Origin: D37C17 sp964551815 | GTDB taxonomy: Bacteria; Fidelibacterota; Marinisomatia; SCGC-AAA003-L08; D37C17 | Direction: 5' to 3' | Assembly: GCA_964551815.1 (NCBI GenBank) | Contig: CAZKEL010000081.1 | Span: forward strand, 1 to 6,775 | Length of the DNA: 6,775 nt | In this document: one piece after another, positions 5,332 to 6,775 of the stretch | How positions within the stretch are numbered: the first letter of the stretch is position 1 | How the letters are laid out: every line of letters starts with the position of its first letter | Position numbers and translations under genes: made by a program | The notes under the pieces: model-generated | What the model saw: the letters and a program-made list of their open reading frames with translations, nothing else | Told to the model about the DNA's origin: nothing | Databases searched by the model: none

Positions 5332-6775
5332 TGCAATATCTTTCATTTTTTTTCTGTTTTTCTTTTTTATTTCCTTTTCCCTATAGCAATAATTGGGATA
5401 GCTACACCTCATTTTTAACACCTCGTTCGTTAGCAATACACCCCAATGGGAATCTCTATGCAGCCACACCTGGGGGAATATTGGAATATTCAATTGAGAG
5501 GGACTCATTCCAAAAAATATCCGTCGCTGAAGGGTTGGAATATGTTGATATTTTTACCCTTACAATAGATTCCTCCGGCAATATCTGGACCGGTGGTGCC
5601 TATCCCAATGGGTATCTGCAAGTCTATCACCCTGATTGGGGGCTTCTACGTTCCATATCCCATTTGAATATTTCTCAAATTGATAAGATTGTCATAGAAG
5701 GTTTAACAGCTTTTGCTCTTTTTAAAGGAAGTACCGGCAGTGAGGTAGGAATACTTGAATTTTCCCTTGATGAGGATTATTTGCCCGTCTATAAAGATTT
5801 CTATATGGATTTCATTTCTGAGGGAATAACTGAATTCCGGGATTTAGATATATATGAAGATAGTATATATGTTACGACAGATGCCGGTGTTTTTTCGGCT
5901 GATTATAGGGGGGATATTCTAAAATTTACGGATTCTTGGCAGACTGTATTAAAGGGTGACTCATTACAGCAGCTCATCCCTTTTCCCCGAACCGTTTTTA
6001 CACCTGCATCTCAACTCCATTTTGTTGAAAATAATTGGGAGGTTTTCCCTTCAGAACCGGAAGGAGAGATTCTAAAGGCAGATTGGAAAACGGGTTTTTA
6101 CAGGATACTTACCACCAAAAAATTTCATGACCAAGGGTATGCTGACATTAATATTCCCCTTACCTACCCCCAACAGGCAGCTTATAATACCCGGTACACT
6201 GATTTCGCAGCGAAGAATGATATTCTTTATCTTGGAATGGAAAACTATGGCATACTCACCTACAATTTTACCAATGGAGAAAAGCAACTGAAAGTCCCCC
6301 AAACCATGACCCATAATGACTACCATGCCCTAACCGTCACACAGGAGGGCTTTTTAGCTGCCACTTCAAATGAGGGGAATGTTTTGTTTCGTAATGGGCA
6401 GATAGTAAACCTCATGCCTTTTCCTGAATATAACTTCTTTCCAAAACTCGGGGAGCAGACTAGGTTTATTAATCGGTCCATCCCTTATAAAACGGGGGTA
6501 CAACTGCCTATTACAATATTGGAAAAATCTAATGGGAATCTGGTAATTACCAACAGCGGGTTGACTCCCTACCAAACCTGGTTTCCCTATCCGGCGATGG
6601 TTGAACTCAATATCAATAATTATACCATCACTGCCACCTTTGATACCACTGATCAAATCATTGACGGGATTTGGGGGGAATACAGCGGATTCAGCAGTCA
6701 CATGGTAGTTAATCAGCTTGAAGAAGACCATCAGGGTAATATCTGGCTCACGAATGCCTTCTGTGAAAAAAATGG
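5331..6775 (+). CDS. secreted beta-propeller protein, PorZ-like / regulator-propeller type (3' end outside the window)
   Basis: An open frame of 481 codons with no stop before the window ends, so the gene is partial. GTG 5331 overlaps the ribH stop as TAGTG and gives a Phe-rich hydrophobic signal peptide (residues 1-19, ending PYS) followed by NNWDSYTS. The signal lacks the usual N-terminal Lys or Arg. Propeller-type repeats are seen at residues 34-50 (HPNGNLYAATPGG), 77-89 (DSSGNIWTGG), in looser copies such as IYVTTDAGVF and LYLGMENYGI, and near the cut end (HQGNIWLTN, Trp472). These follow the D-x-x-GN-(I/L)-(W/Y) blade pattern of regulator-propeller repeats. The opening (W-x-x-Y, then xAATxGG and EGL) resembles PorZ-like proteins, which have two propellers and a C-terminal sorting domain; that end is not visible. 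A cell-surface, periplasmic or sensor role is possible. Fold well supported; PorZ kinship tentative; function unknown. Confidence 0.75.
   Translation, partial: MQYLSFFFCFSFLFPFPYSNNWDSYTSFLTPRSLAIHPNGNLYAATPGGILEYSIERDSFQKISVAEGLEYVDIFTLTIDSSGNIWTGGAYPNGYLQVYHPDWGLLRSISHLNISQIDKIVIEGLTAFALFKGSTGSEVGILEFSLDEDYLPVYKDFYMDFISEGITEFRDLDIYEDSIYVTTDAGVFSADYRGDILKFTDSWQTVLKGDSLQQLIPFPRTVFTPASQLHFVENNWEVFPSEPEGEILKADWKTGFYRILTTKKFHDQGYADINIPLTYPQQAAYNTRYTDFAAKNDILYLGMENYGILTYNFTNGEKQLKVPQTMTHNDYHALTVTQEGFLAATSNEGNVLFRNGQIVNLMPFPEYNFFPKLGEQTRFINRSIPYKTGVQLPITILEKSNGNLVITNSGLTPYQTWFPYPAMVELNINNYTITATFDTTDQIIDGIWGEYSGFSSHMVVNQLEEDHQGNIWLTNAFCEKN

Larger units (their letters stand above)
1930..6775 (+). 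other. riboflavin biosynthesis operon, ribD-ribE-ribBA-ribH plus a propeller gene
   Basis: Five same-strand genes with junctions of -19, -14, +6 and -1 bases and no internal stem-loop terminator that I can see, so one transcript is very likely. Gene order equals the Bacillus subtilis ribG-B-A-H order. The promoter must lie in 1519-1929, possibly in the unsequenced gap. No FMN riboswitch is visible in the sequenced leader. The sugar-phosphate phosphatase of the pathway and RibF are absent from the window. Confidence 0.85.

Noticed and set aside
5341..5378. T-rich stretch after ribH as a terminator
   Set aside because: No GC stem precedes it, and in the frame from GTG 5331 it encodes the Phe-rich core of a signal peptide that continues into a long open frame.
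5174..5386. 70-codon plus-strand frame inside and past the ribH end
   Set aside because: It lies mostly inside ribH in another frame, has no family resemblance, and ends within the propeller gene; a shadow frame.
6366..6731. 121-codon minus-strand frame opposite the propeller gene
   Set aside because: The plus strand here is continuous with a signal-peptide-bearing propeller protein that has blade motifs on both sides of this region; the antisense frame shows no recognisable domain.

Overview
The window is a piece of an AT-leaning bacterial scaffold, probably from a metagenome or single-cell assembly because it carries a run of exactly 100 Ns. All confident genes are on the + strand. Two features point to the FCB superphylum, with Candidatus Marinimicrobia or a relative as my best guess: a secreted hydrolase ending in a non-cellulosomal type I dockerin, and a secreted beta-propeller protein of the PorZ / 'two-component regulator propeller' kind. 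This assignment is an inference from protein style; there is no rRNA or other marker in the window.

Layout: (1) bases 1-141 are a leader with a possible promoter. (2) 142-1518 encodes a secreted alpha/beta-hydrolase (lipase/esterase-like) with a C-terminal dockerin. (3) 1519-1929 is a non-coding interval. It holds an imperfect stem-loop and then a tandem repeat made of C/T-only tracts and a small GC-rich hairpin, and it is interrupted by the assembly gap. (4) 1930-5331 is a compact riboflavin operon, ribD-ribE-ribBA-ribH. (5) 5331 to the window end is the first 481 codons of a propeller protein whose GTG start shares one base with the ribH stop codon; it has no stop codon in the window.

The four rib genes cover GTP and ribulose 5-phosphate to riboflavin. 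RibA (C-terminal half of RibBA) opens GTP, RibD deaminates and reduces the product, RibB (N-terminal half of RibBA) makes the four-carbon unit, RibH joins the two branches into lumazine, and RibE dismutates lumazine to riboflavin. The dephosphorylation step and RibF (FMN/FAD formation) are not encoded here. The order matches the Bacillus subtilis ribG-B-A-H operon. Junctions are tight (19-nt overlap, 14-nt overlap, 6-nt gap, 1-nt overlap), so the propeller gene looks co-transcribed and translationally coupled with riboflavin synthesis.

Most of the window is ordinary. The points worth a second look are the gap-spanning tandem repeat that forms the rib leader, two unusual RibD residues (Phe for the usual His in the deaminase motif, Ala for the usual Asp in the reductase motif), the dockerin-tailed lipase, and the coupling of a secreted propeller to ribH. 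I see no clearly new defence or mobile system.
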